In this document: in pieces, positions 31,074 through 44,595 of the stretch
Layout: every line of letters begins with the position of its first letter
Position numbering within the stretch: position 1 is the stretch's first letter
Assembly (NCBI GenBank): GCA_945895265.1
Contig: CAMDEF010000004.1
Location: forward strand, 92,429 to 156,428
From: Bordetella parapertussis
GTDB lineage: Bacteria; Pseudomonadota; Gammaproteobacteria; Burkholderiales; Burkholderiaceae_B
Direction: 5' to 3'
DNA: 64,000 bases
Made by a program: the position numbers and the translations under genes
The notes under the pieces: generated by a model
Database searches by the model: none
The model's input: only the letters and a program-made list of their open reading frames with translations
Told to the model about the DNA's origin: nothing

Positions 31074-32162
31074 TTAGCTCTGGCTGCAATCACCATGAAA
31101 CTGGGGGCTGTAAGCCCGAACTTCGTCTACCAACACAGCAACAGCTTCGGGTGGCGTGAATTGTGAAATGCCATGTCCAAGATTAAACACATGCCCACCA
31201 CGCCCAACCTCACCGTATGCCTCAAGCACACGGCGGACTTCTGCCCGAATTGCGGACTCGCCCCCAAAAAGTGCCATTGGATCGAGATTACCTTGAAAGG
31301 CTACCGAATCTGACAGGCGCTTTCTTGCGAGACTGAGGTCGACAGTCCAATCAAGCCCTACGGCATCGGCCCCGCATGCTGCTATTTGCTCAAGCCATTG
31401 TCCACCACCCTTGGTGAACACAATCGATGGAACAGTACGACCCTCGTGTTCTTTAATGAGTTGCTGCACCACCTCACGGGTATAGTGCAACGAAAATTGT
31501 TGAAACAGTTGATCCGCAAGTACACCGCCCCAACTGTCAAAAATCATGACGGCCTGGGCGCCTGCTTTAATCTGGGCATTTAAATATTGGGCTGTTGTTT
31601 GAGCGTTAATCTGCAAAATACGGTGTAACAAATCAGGACGCGCATACAGCATACTTTTGATTAAGCGATAATCGTCGCTCCCCTGGCCTTCGACCATGTA
31701 GCAGGCAACCGTAAACGGGCTGCCCGCAAAACCAATGAGCGGCACTCGTCCATTTAACTCAGTGCGTATCAGGCTGACTGCATCGAAAACATATTGCAGC
31801 TTTGCTAAATCGGGCACCTGCAGCTTGTTGACATCTTGCTCGGTACGCACCGGATGCGCGAACCGTGGGCCCTCACCTTGAGCAAACGAAAGCCCTAGAC
31901 CCATTGCATCAGGCACGGTCAAGATATCTGAAAATAAGATCGCCGCGTCAAGATTAAAACGCTCAAGCGGCTGAAGCGTCACTTCAGCCGCATAACTTGG
32001 GCTCTGTGCCAAGCCCATAAATGAGCCGGCACGTGCGCGAGTCGCGTTGTATTCAGGCAGGTAACGCCCCGCTTGTCGCATTAACCACGTCGGGGTGTAC
32101 GGTACCGCTTCACGTTTTAGTGCGCGCAAAAATACATCGTTTTGTAATGGTGTAGCGCCCAC
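31074..32162 (-). CDS. hemE: Uroporphyrinogen decarboxylase
   Basis: 362 residues, GTG start with AGGAA six bases upstream. Decarboxylates uroporphyrinogen III to coproporphyrinogen III in haem synthesis. The signature [15 protein letters not shown] (about 19-33) holds the substrate-binding Arg residues; [17 protein letters not shown] and [14 protein letters not shown] near the C-terminus are also diagnostic. Cytoplasmic, monocistronic by spacing. Confidence 0.96.
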   Translation of the reverse strand: MGATPLQNDVFLRALKREAVPYTPTWLMRQAGRYLPEYNATRARAGSFMGLAQSPSYAAEVTLQPLERFNLDAAILFSDILTVPDAMGLGLSFAQGEGPRFAHPVRTEQDVNKLQVPDLAKLQYVFDAVSLIRTELNGRVPLIGFAGSPFTVACYMVEGQGSDDYRLIKSMLYARPDLLHRILQINAQTTAQYLNAQIKAGAQAVMIFDSWGGVLADQLFQQFSLHYTREVVQQLIKEHEGRTVPSIVFTKGGGQWLEQIAACGADAVGLDWTVDLSLARKRLSDSVAFQGNLDPMALFGGESAIRAEVRRVLEAYGEVGRGGHVFNLGHGISQFTPPEAVAVLVDEVRAYSPQFHGDCSQS

Positions 32163-32231
32163 AGAGTTCCTTTTTAAAGTCGTAAGCTAGACATGCGTCG
32201 TGTCTAGCCCTTCGATTATCAGACCACTATT

Positions 32232-33131
32232 TTACTCTTCGCTGTCGCCTTCTCGGTACAGTTCAGCAGCGATGTCGTGTTTACGCATTAACGCCCAAAA
32301 GGCTCGCCTATGTTTACTTGAAGCTCGAGCCGCCATTGCAATGTTTCCGCCATGTTTGATTAACGCTTGGGTGATGTAGGTTCTCTCAAAATGACTGACA
32401 AGGTTATTTTTTGCGTCGCGAAAAGAACCTAACGGGCTAGCCTCATGGCGCACAGCGTTGAAGGCAATCGCATTTTGAAGGGGTTGGTGCTCAACGCCTC
32501 GGCTAACGCTCGCCTTGACTGGTTTGGCATTTATAAACACCCGCGAACCATGGGCAGAGGTGCAGACAGCAGATTTTCCCTTCAAACTCGGTCTCTGATC
32601 AATGGCTGAGGATTTGTGGTTCGTTTCAACCCCACCACTTGGCCATTCAGGCCCACTGTAGCTAGCCTCAGGCTCGCGCAAGATGCCGGGCCTTGGCACG
32701 CGCGAGACCGTCGTAAGTACGCGCGCACGAAACTCATCAAGGCACAAGGGCAATCTCACAAAATCAGACACACCGAGTTCGAGCAGATCTTGCATGGCAG
32801 CAGACTTCAAGTTTTGAAAGATTCCAACGAGCGGTAAAAAGGGTCCGCGCGGGATCCTTGCGAGTGCTTGTCGCGTCCACGCCAACGTATCGACCGATAC
32901 CGGCAGCAAGCACAAGTCAAACCGTCTCAGGCTAACGCTAGCCTGAGCAAGCGCTTGGACTGGCAACGTCACAACGTCCTTTGTGCTGACCTCGAGGTCT
33001 TGTCCTGCCTCCCATTCAAGCTGGTGTAGCCTGACCCGAGTCAAAGCGGGTGCCGCCCCGTTCAGCACCTCTTCAAGCCACACATGGTGAGCAGCTAGCC
33101 TCAACACAGCGCAGTCTATTTGTTGTCGCAT
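32232..33131 (-). CDS. Regulator with receiver-like N-terminus and Fis-type HTH
   Basis: 299 residues, ATG preceded by GGAG. The C-terminal 45 residues form a Fis/NtrC-type helix-turn-helix (SHFERTYITQALIKHGGNIA then AMAARASSKHRRAFWALMRK). Residues about 1-140 follow a receiver-like alternation (FDLCLLPVSVD, FLPLVGIFQN, LGVSDFVRLPLCLDEF), but the usual phosphoacceptor Asp after the LL strand is Pro and the conserved Lys-Pro reads Leu-Pro. That suggests a pseudo-receiver that is not phosphorylated. No sigma-54 ATPase domain lies between. The middle (about 150-230) is low-complexity. The target genes are unknown. Confidence 0.7.
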   Translation of the reverse strand: MRQQIDCAVLRLAAHHVWLEEVLNGAAPALTRVRLHQLEWEAGQDLEVSTKDVVTLPVQALAQASVSLRRFDLCLLPVSVDTLAWTRQALARIPRGPFLPLVGIFQNLKSAAMQDLLELGVSDFVRLPLCLDEFRARVLTTVSRVPRPGILREPEASYSGPEWPSGGVETNHKSSAIDQRPSLKGKSAVCTSAHGSRVFINAKPVKASVSRGVEHQPLQNAIAFNAVRHEASPLGSFRDAKNNLVSHFERTYITQALIKHGGNIAMAARASSKHRRAFWALMRKHDIAAELYREGDSEE

Positions 33132-33315
33132 CGTTTTTCTCCAAGCAAAAACCGCTAGGCTAGGCTTGATATGCCTTGAAGAATAGTCGGAGTTAACGCA
33201 TCAGCAGATTTACGAGGTCTGATACCGGCCGATGCGCTCACGATTCGCAGAGGCGATGGGCTGAGTCCATACTATGCCCAACCCCAGGCGTGGTCGCGAC
33301 AAGTCCTGAGAAAAC

Positions 33316-33344
33316 AAATGCGCCCACAAGGGCGCATTTATTGT
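33316..33344 (-). terminator. Terminator of the atp operon
   Basis: A perfect 10-bp stem (AAATGCGCCC 33316-33325 with GGGCGCATTT 33330-33339, loop ACAA). Read on the minus strand it is followed by TTTGTTTTC, as expected for a Rho-independent terminator downstream of atpC. Symmetric flanking A/T tracts could let it act both ways. Confidence 0.75.
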
Positions 33345-33382
33345 TGCAACAGGGCTGCCACCGTCGGCAGCGCGCCCTGCGC

Positions 33383-33808
33383 TTAGTGCTTGTTAGTTAA
33401 CTCGCGAATACGACGAGCAGCTGAGGCTTGTGCCGCCAACATATCGAGTTCTGCTTTGACCACATCCATGCTGGCCTGATCTTTAGCGTTACGTAAGGCA
33501 TCCTGAGCAGCTAGACGCGCAGCTTCGGCTTTCGACTCGTCAAGATCACCACCACGAATAGCAGTATCTGACAGCACAGTCACGTGCCCTGGCTGTACTT
33601 CTAGCAAACCGCCTGCCACGAAAATACTCTCTTCAGAATCATCTTCGAGAACAATGCGCACCAAACCAGGTCGAATGCGCGAGATCAGAGGAGTATGGCC
33701 GGGCAAAATACCCAACTCACCCGACTCACCGGGCAGTACTACAAACTTAGCATCGCCCGAGTACAAAGATGTTTCTGCACTGACGACGTCGACTTTGATG
33801 GTAGCCAT
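33383..33808 (-). CDS. atpC: ATP synthase epsilon subunit
   Basis: 141 residues. The N-terminal beta-sandwich ([36 protein letters not shown]) and C-terminal helical hairpin ([28 protein letters not shown]) are complete. Regulatory subunit of F1. Last gene of the atp operon, 9 bp after atpD. Confidence 0.96.
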   Translation of the reverse strand: MATIKVDVVSAETSLYSGDAKFVVLPGESGELGILPGHTPLISRIRPGLVRIVLEDDSEESIFVAGGLLEVQPGHVTVLSDTAIRGGDLDESKAEAARLAAQDALRNAKDQASMDVVKAELDMLAAQASAARRIRELTNKH

Positions 33809-33817
33809 GATTAATCC

Positions 33818-35227
<1,410 letters not shown>

Positions 35228-35272
35228 TTACTTTGTAAATTCTGATGGGATACCGGGAGGCAATCTAAACAA

Positions 35273-36184
35273 CTAGACAGCCGCGGCGCCCCCCACGATT
35301 TCTGAAATTTCTTTGGTAATAGCAGCCTGGCGAGTCTTATTAAAGACAAGTTGCAGGTCACCGATTACCTTCTTCGCATTGTCCGAAGCGGCTTTCATTG
35401 CCACCATTCGGGCAGATTGCTCTGAGGCCATGCTTTCTGCGACACCTTGATACACAAGGCCTTCGACGTAGCGCTGCAACAACTCGTCGATGACTGTTTG
35501 AGCATCAGGTTCGTAGATGTAATCCCAGCCATGGTCTGCTGTTGCACTCTCGCTGTTTACAGCAGCAGTTGCCGAAGCTAAGTTATAGAGGTCTGCTAAT
35601 TTTCCCGGTAACGGCAGCAAACGAACAAACGTTGGCTCTTGCTTCATGGTATTGACGAAGCGGTTCGTCGCAATATAAACAGCATCAATGCGACCTGCCA
35701 AAAAGTCATCTAACTGGACTTTCACTGCTCCAATCAGACGGTCGAGCTCAGGCTTATCGCCCAACCCAACTGCTTGCGAAACGACCTCAGCCCGCATACG
35801 CGTCAACACACCCAGACTTTTATTTCCAAAGGCTGTGAACTGTGTCCGAATGTTCTTGTCGTTGAAGTCACGCGTGCGCGAGAGCACCAAACGCATGATG
35901 TTGGTATTCAAACCACCGCAAAGACCCTTGTCGGTTGACACAACAACAATACCAACCGCCTTCAGTTCTGTACGCTCAACCAAGTAAGGATGCGTGTACT
36001 CGGGATTTGCCTGCATCAAGTGCGAGGCAATCGCATGAACCTTTGTTGCATAAGGCCGGCCCGCACGCATGCGCTCTTGCGCCTTGCGCATCTTCGAGGC
36101 CGCCACCATTTCCATGGCCTTTGTGATCTTGCGCGTGTTTTGCACGCTCTTGATCTTATTGCGAATTTCCTTAATTCCTGCCAT
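35273..36184 (-). CDS. atpG: ATP synthase gamma subunit
   Basis: 303 residues. [35 protein letters not shown] is the N-terminal helix of the rotor shaft; the C-terminal helix is [38 protein letters not shown] short Ala/Ser insert occurs around residues 195-215 ([17 protein letters not shown]). Lies between atpA and atpD. Confidence 0.96.
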   Translation of the reverse strand: MAGIKEIRNKIKSVQNTRKITKAMEMVAASKMRKAQERMRAGRPYATKVHAIASHLMQANPEYTHPYLVERTELKAVGIVVVSTDKGLCGGLNTNIMRLVLSRTRDFNDKNIRTQFTAFGNKSLGVLTRMRAEVVSQAVGLGDKPELDRLIGAVKVQLDDFLAGRIDAVYIATNRFVNTMKQEPTFVRLLPLPGKLADLYNLASATAAVNSESATADHGWDYIYEPDAQTVIDELLQRYVEGLVYQGVAESMASEQSARMVAMKAASDNAKKVIGDLQLVFNKTRQAAITKEISEIVGGAAAV

Positions 36185-36280
36185 TTCGCTTCCTGTGTCA
36201 GACCTGCATTCAGGTATCAGACCATTTGCTTTGGATCATTGCTCGCAGCAACCGCCTGCAATGATCCGATAGCGGGTTCG

Positions 36281-37822
36281 TTAGAACGTGCCGTGCTTTT
36301 TAAACTCGACCAATGCAGCAACGAGTTCAGCTTCGTCATCCTTCGACAATTCCTTTGAACTTTCGATGCGCTCGACCATTGCGGCATTTTTATTTTTGAG
36401 ATGGTCTTTCAGACCTTTCTCAAAAGGCAGAACTCTCGAAACTTCGACATCATCAAGGTAACCGTTATTCGCTGCGAACAAGATCACGCCGAGCTCCCAG
36501 ACTTGCAAAGGCTGGTACTGTGGCTGCTTCAAGAGTTCAACCACGCGCTTACCGCGCTCGAGCTGACGCCGAGTCGCGTCATCAAGGTCAGACGCAAACT
36601 GAGCGAAAGCTGCTAGCTCGCGATACTGCGCCAAGTCGGTACGAATACCGCCAGAAAGCTTTTTGATAATCTTAGTTTGAGCTGCACCACCCACGCGCGA
36701 GACCGAAATACCGGCGTTAATAGCGGGACGCACACCAGCGTTAAACAAGTCGGTCTCAAGAAAGATCTGACCGTCGGTAATCGAAATCACGTTAGTCGGC
36801 ACGAAAGCGGACACGTCACCTGCTTGCGTTTCGATAATTGGCAACGCAGTCAACGAGCCGGTCTTGCCTTTAACAGCACCGTTTGTGAATTTCTCAACAT
36901 ACGCCTCGTTTACGCGAGCAGCACGCTCAAGCAAACGTGAGTGCAGATAAAACACGTCGCCTGGGTAGGCTTCGCGGCCTGGTGGACGACGCAGCAACAG
37001 TGAAACCTGGCGATAGGCAAACGCCTGCTTGGTCAAGTCGTCATAAACAATCAGTGCATCTTCGCCGCGATCACGAAAATATTCGCCCATCGTGCAACCT
37101 GCATAGGCTGACAAATATTGCATTGCAGCCGAGTCAGATGCTGTTGCAGCAACGATCGTGGTGTATTCCATGGCGCCATGCTCTTCGAGCTTGCGCAACA
37201 CGTTGTTAACTGTCGAGGCTTTTTGACCGATAGCAACGTAAATACACTTAACGTTTTTGCCTTTTTGATTAATGATGGCATCAACAGCAACAGCGGTTTT
37301 ACCTGTTTGCCGATCACCAATAATCAATTCGCGCTGGCCGCGACCAATTGGCACCATGGCATCAATCGACTTCAAGCCAGTTTGCATTGGCTGCGACACA
37401 GACTGACGTGCAATCACGCCCGGTGCCACTTTTTCGATAATGTCGGTTTCTTTTGCGTTGACTGGGCCTTTGCCATCAATTGGCACACCCAAGGCGTTCA
37501 CCACGCGACCTAGCAGTTCGGGGCCAACTGGGACTTCAAGAATACGACCAGTCGTTTTAACTGGATCGCCTTCAGAAATACCGGTGTAGTCGCCCAAAAT
37601 CACGGCGCCAACAGAGTCGCGCTCGAGGTTCAAGGCCAATCCAAACACATTGTTTGGAAACTCAAGCATTTCACCTTGCATCGCGTCTGACAGACCATGA
37701 ATACGGGTAATGCCGTCGGTCACGGAAACGACCGTGCCCTGTGTACGAATGTCGGACGAAGTGCCCAGACCTTCGATTCGGCTCTTGAGAATTTCGCTAA
37801 TCTCTGACGGATTGAGTTGCAT
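36281..37822 (-). CDS. atpA: ATP synthase alpha subunit
   Basis: 513 residues, non-catalytic nucleotide-binding F1 subunit. Walker [18 protein letters not shown] (about 170), arginine-finger segment [24 protein letters not shown] nearby, N-terminal [17 protein letters not shown]. Full length, 30 bp after atpH. Confidence 0.97.
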   Translation of the reverse strand: MQLNPSEISEILKSRIEGLGTSSDIRTQGTVVSVTDGITRIHGLSDAMQGEMLEFPNNVFGLALNLERDSVGAVILGDYTGISEGDPVKTTGRILEVPVGPELLGRVVNALGVPIDGKGPVNAKETDIIEKVAPGVIARQSVSQPMQTGLKSIDAMVPIGRGQRELIIGDRQTGKTAVAVDAIINQKGKNVKCIYVAIGQKASTVNNVLRKLEEHGAMEYTTIVAATASDSAAMQYLSAYAGCTMGEYFRDRGEDALIVYDDLTKQAFAYRQVSLLLRRPPGREAYPGDVFYLHSRLLERAARVNEAYVEKFTNGAVKGKTGSLTALPIIETQAGDVSAFVPTNVISITDGQIFLETDLFNAGVRPAINAGISVSRVGGAAQTKIIKKLSGGIRTDLAQYRELAAFAQFASDLDDATRRQLERGKRVVELLKQPQYQPLQVWELGVILFAANNGYLDDVEVSRVLPFEKGLKDHLKNKNAAMVERIESSKELSKDDEAELVAALVEFKKHGTF

Positions 37823-37852
37823 GTTCAGACTCCTGGAATCTTTTGACTGACG

Positions 37853-38392
37853 TTAAGCCGCCAGCGTGTCGCGCATACGTACTAATTGGGCTTGCACGGA
37901 TGTGTCGAGTACGTGATCACCCACATGCACACGAACGCCACCAATCAAGGAGGCATCCACAGTCACGTGGGGCTTGAGCTTGAGTCCGAATTTCGGCTCT
38001 AACAGCGAGATAAGCTGAGAGACCTGATCTTCAGACATCGGGAAAGCACTGGTGATGTTAGCTTGCGCTACACCTTCAGCTTCATCTTTGAGGGCTTCAA
38101 ACTGTTCAGCAATTTGCGGCAACAGTAATAAGCGATCGTTGGCCATCAACACTTCAACAAAGTTTTGAAATTGTTTGTCAACGGCTGGCCGAACGATACT
38201 TAAAAAAATACTGACCCGCTGTGCATCATCCAGACGTGGATCAGCCATCGCCGAGCGCACATCAGCATTGGCAGCCACATGCGCGAGGCGCTGTACCTGT
38301 TCAGCCCAAACAGCCAAACTGCCCTGGCCTGCCTGAGCTACAGCAAACAAAGCCTCTGAATACGGGCGGGCAACAGTGGAAAGTTCTGCCAT
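37853..38392 (-). CDS. atpH: ATP synthase delta subunit
   Basis: 179 residues. [16 protein letters not shown] at the N-terminus and [19 protein letters not shown] then [22 protein letters not shown] at the C-terminus are the family signatures. Links F1 to the peripheral stalk. Precedes atpA and follows atpF by 12 bp. Confidence 0.95.
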   Translation of the reverse strand: MAELSTVARPYSEALFAVAQAGQGSLAVWAEQVQRLAHVAANADVRSAMADPRLDDAQRVSIFLSIVRPAVDKQFQNFVEVLMANDRLLLLPQIAEQFEALKDEAEGVAQANITSAFPMSEDQVSQLISLLEPKFGLKLKPHVTVDASLIGGVRVHVGDHVLDTSVQAQLVRMRDTLAA

Positions 38393-38404
38393 AACGTCCT
38401 CTAA

Positions 38405-38875
38405 TTAAAGCTGAGCCTTAAGCTGCGTGAGCAGCTCGGCGTGAGCGCTTGCGTTGACTTCTCGTTTGAGGATTTGCTCAGCGCCTTTCACGGCCAAGAT
38501 GGCCACGTCGTTGCGCAGCACATCGCGAGCACGCATCACTTCTTGAGTAGCGTCTTGTTTTGCCTGCGCCAAAATGCGCGCACGCTCAACTTCGGCCTCA
38601 GCTCGCGCCTGCTCAATGATCTGCGTTGCGCGCTTCTCAGCATCCGTCATGCGTGCATGTAATTCAGATTTCGCAGATGCCTCGATCAAACTGACACGCG
38701 CCTGAGCCTGAGCCAAGTCTGCTTTGCCTTTTTCGGCAGCAGCTAAGCCTTCAGCGATTTTTTGGCGTCGCTCGTCAATTGCCTTTGTCAAAGGAGGCCA
38801 GATGAACTTCATCGTGACCCACGCCAAGACAAAGAACACGATCATCTGGAAAAAGATCGTCGCGTTCAGATTCAC
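38405..38875 (-). CDS. atpF: ATP synthase subunit b
   Basis: 156 residues. One N-terminal membrane segment ([21 protein letters not shown]) and a long charged helix (about 35-150) that forms the peripheral stalk dimer. [19 protein letters not shown] follows the membrane part as in other proteobacterial b subunits. Confidence 0.96.
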   Translation of the reverse strand: MNLNATIFFQMIVFFVLAWVTMKFIWPPLTKAIDERRQKIAEGLAAAEKGKADLAQAQARVSLIEASAKSELHARMTDAEKRATQIIEQARAEAEVERARILAQAKQDATQEVMRARDVLRNDVAILAVKGAEQILKREVNASAHAELLTQLKAQL

Positions 38876-39002
38876 GGTCGTTTCCCTATTACAACTTGAG
38901 CTCTTTTGACAAAAGGTCTAAGAGCACAGATCAATGAGCCACCGCCGACAACATTGCAAACGGTGGGTTCGCTAGCCTCATTGAGGCCAGCAGGTAAAGC
39001 AA

Positions 39003-39257
<255 letters not shown>

Positions 39258-39353
39258 TTAGTATCTAAGAATCAAAAAATGAATAAAAACGAAAAAACCA
39301 AATAAACCTTGATTGCGCCATTTACCTTTTTTACGGGTAATAGCGCCCTTCGA

Positions 39354-40235
39354 TTAATGCCCTTCGTGAGCCTGACCAATGTACACCAGCGTCAGCATCA
39401 TGAAAATAAAGCCCTGCAACAAAACAATCAGAATGTGGAACAGCGCCCAGACTGAACCGGCCAAAATGTGACCGATCCCGAGGCTAATGCTCATCACGTT
39501 AAATCCGGTCCAGGCGCCGCCTAGCAACGCAATCAACATAAACACAAGTTCGCCGGCAAACATGTTACCGAACAACCGCATGCCCAGCGATACGGACTTT
39601 GCAGCGTACTCAATGACATTCAGCAACAAATTAGCAGGAGCCAAAAGCACTGCAGTCAGGCCATGACCATGAAATGGCGCCGTAAAGAGCTCTTTAACGA
39701 AACCACCAGGATGCTTAATCTTGATACCGTAGTAGAGCATCAGCAACAATACGCCCAGCGCCATGCCCATTGGAGCATTTAAGTCGGCGGTCGGAAGAAT
39801 GCGGTGGTAGTACAGAGGATCACCGACCTTGTCACCAAACCCGAACAAGTGAAAAATCTTGTGGGGTAAGTCAACAGGCATCAAATCCAGCGTGTTCATC
39901 AGGATAATCCAGACAAACACGGTGAGCGCCAAAGGAGATACAAATTTGCGCGTCGCTTCACTAGGAACGATGCTGCGCGCTTGCTGATCAACCATGTCGA
40001 TCAGCATTTCGACTGCGCTTTGAAGGCGACTGGGAACGCCAGAAGTGGCGCGACGGGCGGCAAGCCACATCACAAACAAGGCGATAAACCCCATCAAGCC
40101 CGACCAAAAAATGGTGTCGTAATTGATGACGTTAAAGTCAACGATCAAGCCCTGCTTTTCACCCAGATTGTTGTAATGCACCAAATGATGCTGGATGTAT
40201 TCAGCTTGGGGCGATACGCCACTTTCAGCAGCCAT
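39354..40235 (-). CDS. atpB: ATP synthase subunit a
   Basis: 293 residues. Multi-pass stator protein of the proton channel. The essential Arg is in [18 protein letters not shown] (about residue 225). [15 protein letters not shown] and [21 protein letters not shown] at the C-terminus match the family. Second gene of the operon, 108 bp before atpE. Confidence 0.96.
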   Translation of the reverse strand: MAAESGVSPQAEYIQHHLVHYNNLGEKQGLIVDFNVINYDTIFWSGLMGFIALFVMWLAARRATSGVPSRLQSAVEMLIDMVDQQARSIVPSEATRKFVSPLALTVFVWIILMNTLDLMPVDLPHKIFHLFGFGDKVGDPLYYHRILPTADLNAPMGMALGVLLLMLYYGIKIKHPGGFVKELFTAPFHGHGLTAVLLAPANLLLNVIEYAAKSVSLGMRLFGNMFAGELVFMLIALLGGAWTGFNVMSISLGIGHILAGSVWALFHILIVLLQGFIFMMLTLVYIGQAHEGH

Positions 40236-40329
40236 AGTGATCTCTACTTTGAGTCTTGACCAAACGCAACGCGTAAACGCTGCAATGCTTATTTATAAAA
40301 GGCCCGCCACAACAGCCAGCCCACACAAT

Positions 40330-40770
40330 TCATTTAGCCCGAGAGCCTTTAAACACTAACAGCACAACATAGCCTTTTAGCGTGGCCACTAAACCAGCCA
40401 ATACCGCCAGCCACTGCACTTGATCGCCACCTACCTTTGCAATCAACCACAACAGCACAATAGCAACACCAACTTTTAAAAACTCGCCTATAAAAAACAG
40501 CTCGGGGCTAGCCCCGCCCGGACGATAAGTTGACGCCCACAACCTTAAAGCAAACACCGCATTTGGTAGCAAGTAGGCTGCAGACCCCGCCAATGAAGAC
40601 GCTGCTGCCATCCACCCTGCCGCAGCCCAACTAAGCGCTGCAACCAAGAGCCCCAAACATAGCTGAGCAACGACTACCTCAAGCAGGTCGCGCCTAGCGC
40701 GAATATCGATCTGCCGCCGCTCTACATCTGTCAGAACAATCGTTTTGTCTGTGGATTCAGGTTCGTACAC
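40330..40770 (-). CDS. atpI: ATP synthase assembly protein I
   Basis: 146 residues from a GTG at 40770, preceded by GAGAGAA; the frame runs on to 40848 but with no ribosome site. Four hydrophobic stretches (VVAQLCLGLLVAALSW, AAASSLAGSAAYLLPNAVFA, LFFIGEFLKVGVAIVLLWLI, WLAVLAGLVATLKGYVVLLV). Small hydrophobic protein that helps assemble the c-ring. First gene of the atp operon. Confidence 0.85.
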   Translation of the reverse strand: MYEPESTDKTIVLTDVERRQIDIRARRDLLEVVVAQLCLGLLVAALSWAAAGWMAAASSLAGSAAYLLPNAVFALRLWASTYRPGGASPELFFIGEFLKVGVAIVLLWLIAKVGGDQVQWLAVLAGLVATLKGYVVLLVFKGSRAK

Positions 40771-40893
40771 ATTTCTCTCACAGCAAAGCCACGGCATTGT
40801 ATCGGCTTTTACGCCCCCGTGCAAACCCTTAACCGCCCCTCTCACCACCGAAAGGTTTGGCCAAAGGGCTCGCTTAGCCTCAATCTACGCTAG

Positions 40894-41670
40894 CTATCGA
40901 TGCTTAAAATTTGGCTTCCGTTTTTCAACAAAGGCGGCCATACCTTCTTTTTGGTCTTCGGTCGCAAAACAGGCGTGAAACTGCCTGCGTTCAAACAAAA
41001 CGCCTTCGTGCAACGAAGACTCAAATGCACGATTAACCGACTCTTTAGCCATGATGACCATAGGGAGCGACATGCCGCAAATAACGGTCGCGGCCTCGAT
41101 CGCCTCATCCAGCAGACGGTCGGCAGCGACCACACGCGACACTAACCCCGAACGCTCTGCCTCGACTGCATCCATCATTCGGGCGGTCAGCACCATATCC
41201 ATCGCCTTGGATTTGCCGACAGCGCGTGGCAAACGCTGGGTCCCGCCCGAACCTGGTATCGCTCCGATCTTGATTTCGGGCTGACCAAACTTGGCCGTGT
41301 CCGCAGCAATAATGAAGTCGCACATCATGGCTAATTCACAGCCACCGCCTAGCGCGTACCCAGCAACCGCAGCAATGACGGGTTTACGAACCCGGCGTAT
41401 GGTTTCCCAGTTACGCGTAATGTAATCAGTGCGATAGACATCCATATACGACCAATCTTTCATCGCAGCGATGTCAGCACCCGCAGCGAACGCCTTTTCG
41501 CTGCCCGTGATGACGATGCAACCCACCTCATCATTGGCATCAAAGGCAAGTAACGCGGCGCCAAGCTCGTTCATCAACGCATCGTTCAGGGCATTGAGTG
41601 CTTTGGGGCGGTTCAAGGTCAACAGGCCGACACGGCCTCGAGTTTCAATCAGTATTAACGCTTCGCTCAT
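40894..41670 (-). CDS. Enoyl-CoA hydratase
   Basis: 258 residues, full length for the crotonase family. Oxyanion-hole segments are in [20 protein letters not shown] and [18 protein letters not shown], and both catalytic Glu positions (CELAMMC; the [18 protein letters not shown] segment) are kept. It adds water to trans-2-enoyl-CoA in beta-oxidation. It is divergent from the M61 peptidase gene with 36 bp between their starts. Confidence 0.92.
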   Translation of the reverse strand: MSEALILIETRGRVGLLTLNRPKALNALNDALMNELGAALLAFDANDEVGCIVITGSEKAFAAGADIAAMKDWSYMDVYRTDYITRNWETIRRVRKPVIAAVAGYALGGGCELAMMCDFIIAADTAKFGQPEIKIGAIPGSGGTQRLPRAVGKSKAMDMVLTARMMDAVEAERSGLVSRVVAADRLLDEAIEAATVICGMSLPMVIMAKESVNRAFESSLHEGVLFERRQFHACFATEDQKEGMAAFVEKRKPNFKHR

Positions 41671-41706
41671 GAGGAAATCCTGGAAAATGTGAAATAAGAT
41701 AGCGAT

Positions 41707-43500
41707 ATGAAAAGCAAACCCATACTTTACAGTTTAGAGCCTTTTGATTTGGCGGGACACCGCTTTCGCGTCACGCTCACGATTTTCAAGCCCAATCCGC
41801 AAGGCCAAATCTTGTCACTGCCCGCCTGGATTCCTGGCAGCTATCTGATTCGAGACTTTGCACGCCAAATCGAGACAATTTCGGCTCGCGCGGGCAATCG
41901 CCGCTTGAGCTTGGTCAAGCTTGATAGCCATAGCTGGCGCGTAGAGCCTTGCGCAGGGCCTCTACACATTACGACCACCGTCTATGCGTGGGATCTTTCG
42001 GTACGCGGGGCGCATCTCGATGAAACGCACGGCTTTTTTAACGGTACAAGTGTCTACTTACGGCCCCACGGATTCGAAGAGCAGCCTTGCCGAGTCACGC
42101 TGATTGCACCGGCCCTAGCAAATTGGCGAGTCTTCACAAGCCTGCCTCAAACCGTTCAACCGATCTCTAGCCCCAAAATAGCCAGAGATTACGCCAATGG
42201 CTTTGGCGTCTATGAAGCGCTTAATTACGATGACTTGCTTGATCACCCCGTCGAAATGGGCAGACCTCAAGTCGTTCGATTTGAAGCTTGCGGCGCACCT
42301 CACGAGATGGTGTTTACGGGTCTCATCCCCAACTTAGATCTCAAACGTATCGCGCGCGATGTCAAAGCAATTTGCGAAACACAGATTCGTTTTTTTGAAC
42401 CTGATGCCGCTCTAGCGCCATTTTTAGACACTGCACTGAAGTACGTCTTTATGACAATGGTCACGGGCGACAGCTACGGCGGCCTCGAGCACCGCGCCTC
42501 AACTGCCTTGATGGCTGCGCGCAAAGATCTTCCCACCATCGGAAACAAAAAAGCGCCAGAGGGCTATCAAACCTTTTTGGGCTTAGTCAGTCACGAATAT
42601 TTTCATACCTGGCACGTCAAGCGCATCAAACCAGCCGTCTTTGCGCCCTACGACCTAGCAAAAGAAACGCACACACGTCTGCTGTGGATTTTTGAAGGCT
42701 TCACGTCTTACTACGATGATTTGCTGCTGTTGCGCAGTGGCGTGATTAATGAGTCTGACTATTTGCGAACGCTCGGCAAGCAAATTAGCGGCGTACACGC
42801 AACGCCCGGACGGCACAAACAATCAGCGGCCGAGAGTTCGTTTGACGCTTGGTCACGCTATTACAAGCAAGACGAAAACTCCCCAAATGCCTTGGTGAGT
42901 TATTACACCAAAGGCTCTTTAATTGCGTTGGGCTTAGATCTAACGATTCGTGGCGCCACCAACCAAAGATTTAGCTTAGATGATGTCATGCGAAGGCTGT
43001 GGGAGCAGTATGGGCGGGATTTTTATCTTGGTGCGGCGCGCGGTTTAAAAGAGAAGGCTTTCGTCCGCTTGGTATTAGACTGCACTGGCGTCGACATTTC
43101 AGAGCAAATCGCCAGGTGGGTCTATGGCCGCGAAGATGTCCCTTTGCGCGCACTGTTTGCCCAGCACCGCATTGATATGCACTGGAGCGCAATCAATCAC
43201 TTGCCAACACTTGACGTTCGCACGCGCAAACAAGGTGATCAGGTCGTGCTGGCCACCGTGTTTGAACACGGCGCTGCTCATCAAGGTGGCCTCTCAGCGC
43301 AAGACATACTCGTTGCGATTAATGGCGTACGCATTGATTCGGTGAACAATTCGTTAGAAAGTGTATTGGCCCGCCATGTGTCGGGCGAGCGCGTCAAGGT
43401 CCATGTGTTTAGGCGCGATGAGTTGCGTGAGTTTTCGGTTAAGCTCGCAGCCCCCGCTCAAACACAATGCCAACTCAAACCTATGACAACCCCTTTATGA
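41707..43500 (+). CDS. M61-family metallopeptidase with PDZ domain
   Basis: 597 residues. The zinc site HEYFH is at about residue 296-300 ([17 protein letters not shown]) with the downstream Glu in [19 protein letters not shown]. The N-terminal domain ([20 protein letters not shown]) is that of glycyl aminopeptidase-like M61 enzymes. A PDZ domain occupies about 490-590 ([21 protein letters not shown]). No signal peptide is seen, so it is probably cytoplasmic. Its stop overlaps the mnmH start by 4 bp. Confidence 0.9.
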   Translation: MKSKPILYSLEPFDLAGHRFRVTLTIFKPNPQGQILSLPAWIPGSYLIRDFARQIETISARAGNRRLSLVKLDSHSWRVEPCAGPLHITTTVYAWDLSVRGAHLDETHGFFNGTSVYLRPHGFEEQPCRVTLIAPALANWRVFTSLPQTVQPISSPKIARDYANGFGVYEALNYDDLLDHPVEMGRPQVVRFEACGAPHEMVFTGLIPNLDLKRIARDVKAICETQIRFFEPDAALAPFLDTALKYVFMTMVTGDSYGGLEHRASTALMAARKDLPTIGNKKAPEGYQTFLGLVSHEYFHTWHVKRIKPAVFAPYDLAKETHTRLLWIFEGFTSYYDDLLLLRSGVINESDYLRTLGKQISGVHATPGRHKQSAAESSFDAWSRYYKQDENSPNALVSYYTKGSLIALGLDLTIRGATNQRFSLDDVMRRLWEQYGRDFYLGAARGLKEKAFVRLVLDCTGVDISEQIARWVYGREDVPLRALFAQHRIDMHWSAINHLPTLDVRTRKQGDQVVLATVFEHGAAHQGGLSAQDILVAINGVRIDSVNNSLESVLARHVSGERVKVHVFRRDELREFSVKLAAPAQTQCQLKPMTTPL

Positions 43501-44594
43501 AGCGCCCCGACACAGATGACTTTGCCGCTCTTTTTACACAAGAAGTGGCACTGTTAGATGTACGCGCCCCGCTCGAGTTTGAACAAGGGGCATTCCCGGG
43601 CGCGACCAATCTGCCGCTCATGAATGACCAAGAGCGCCATCAAGTTGGCCTGCGCTATAAACAGGTCAACCAAGAAGCTGCCATTGAGCTCGGGCACGAG
43701 TTGGTATCAGGCGATATCAAAGCGGCACGGGTCGCACAATGGAAGACTTTTGCGCAAACACATCCCGAAGGCTACCTCTACTGCTTTCGAGGGGGGCTAC
43801 GCTCTCGCATTTCACAAGCGTGGCTAGCTGAAGCTGGCATCGAATACCCGCGTATCGTGGGTGGCTACAAAGCCATGCGCACTTTTTTGCTCGAGTCACT
43901 CGCCAGACACATTGAACTCTCTGATTTTGTGTTGGTTTCAGGCCTGACGGGATCTGGCAAAACGGAGGTGGTTCAGGCACTGAGTTCGACTGTTGATCTC
44001 GAAAAGCTTGCACATCACCGCGGCTCGAGCTTTGGCAAACACGCGACAGATCAACCCGTACAAATTAACTTTGACAACAGCTTGGCGATTGCTCTGTTAC
44101 GTTTGCACGCTCAAGGAAAGTCGCGCATCGCGCTCGAAGATGAATCTCGCATGATTGGCCGCTGCGCGCTTCCGATTCGCTTGCGCGAAAAAATGCAAAG
44201 CAGTTCGGTTGTTTGGCTTGAAGAGCCGATGGAGATTCGCGTTGAGCGAATTTTGCACGACTACGTCGAAGATCTGGGTGCACAATTTGCAGCCAAACTT
44301 GGGGCCACGGCGGGTTTCGACGCTTTCTCGGCGCGCCTGCTTGAGAGCTTGCAAAACTTGATTAAACGACTAGGCGGCGAGCGTCACACCCGCCTCTCTA
44401 CAGCCATGCAAGCGGCGTTAGACGAACAACAGTCAAAGGGGACTCTTGACTTGCATCGCGAGTGGATTCGGCCCCTGCTCAGCGAGTATTACGATCCCAT
44501 GTATGAACATCAACGCACGAGCAAACTGGCGCGCGTGATTTTTTCGGGCGATCGCGCGGCAGTCACCGAATATTTGCTTCACAAAGGATTTTAA
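43497..44594 (+). CDS. mnmH: tRNA 2-selenouridine synthase
   Basis: 365 residues from ATG 43497 (ATGA overlap with the upstream stop; a start at 43467 is possible). N-terminal rhodanese domain ([20 protein letters not shown]; catalytic Cys in [12 protein letters not shown], about residue 97) fused to a P-loop domain with [15 protein letters not shown]. It swaps sulfur for selenium, through a geranyl intermediate, in 2-thiouridine at wobble position 34 of some tRNAs. It implies a selenophosphate supply elsewhere in the genome. ttcA starts one base after its stop, so two tRNA thiolation genes are linked. Confidence 0.93.
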   Translation: MKRPDTDDFAALFTQEVALLDVRAPLEFEQGAFPGATNLPLMNDQERHQVGLRYKQVNQEAAIELGHELVSGDIKAARVAQWKTFAQTHPEGYLYCFRGGLRSRISQAWLAEAGIEYPRIVGGYKAMRTFLLESLARHIELSDFVLVSGLTGSGKTEVVQALSSTVDLEKLAHHRGSSFGKHATDQPVQINFDNSLAIALLRLHAQGKSRIALEDESRMIGRCALPIRLREKMQSSSVVWLEEPMEIRVERILHDYVEDLGAQFAAKLGATAGFDAFSARLLESLQNLIKRLGGERHTRLSTAMQAALDEQQSKGTLDLHREWIRPLLSEYYDPMYEHQRTSKLARVIFSGDRAAVTEYLLHKGF

Positions 44595-44595
44595 G

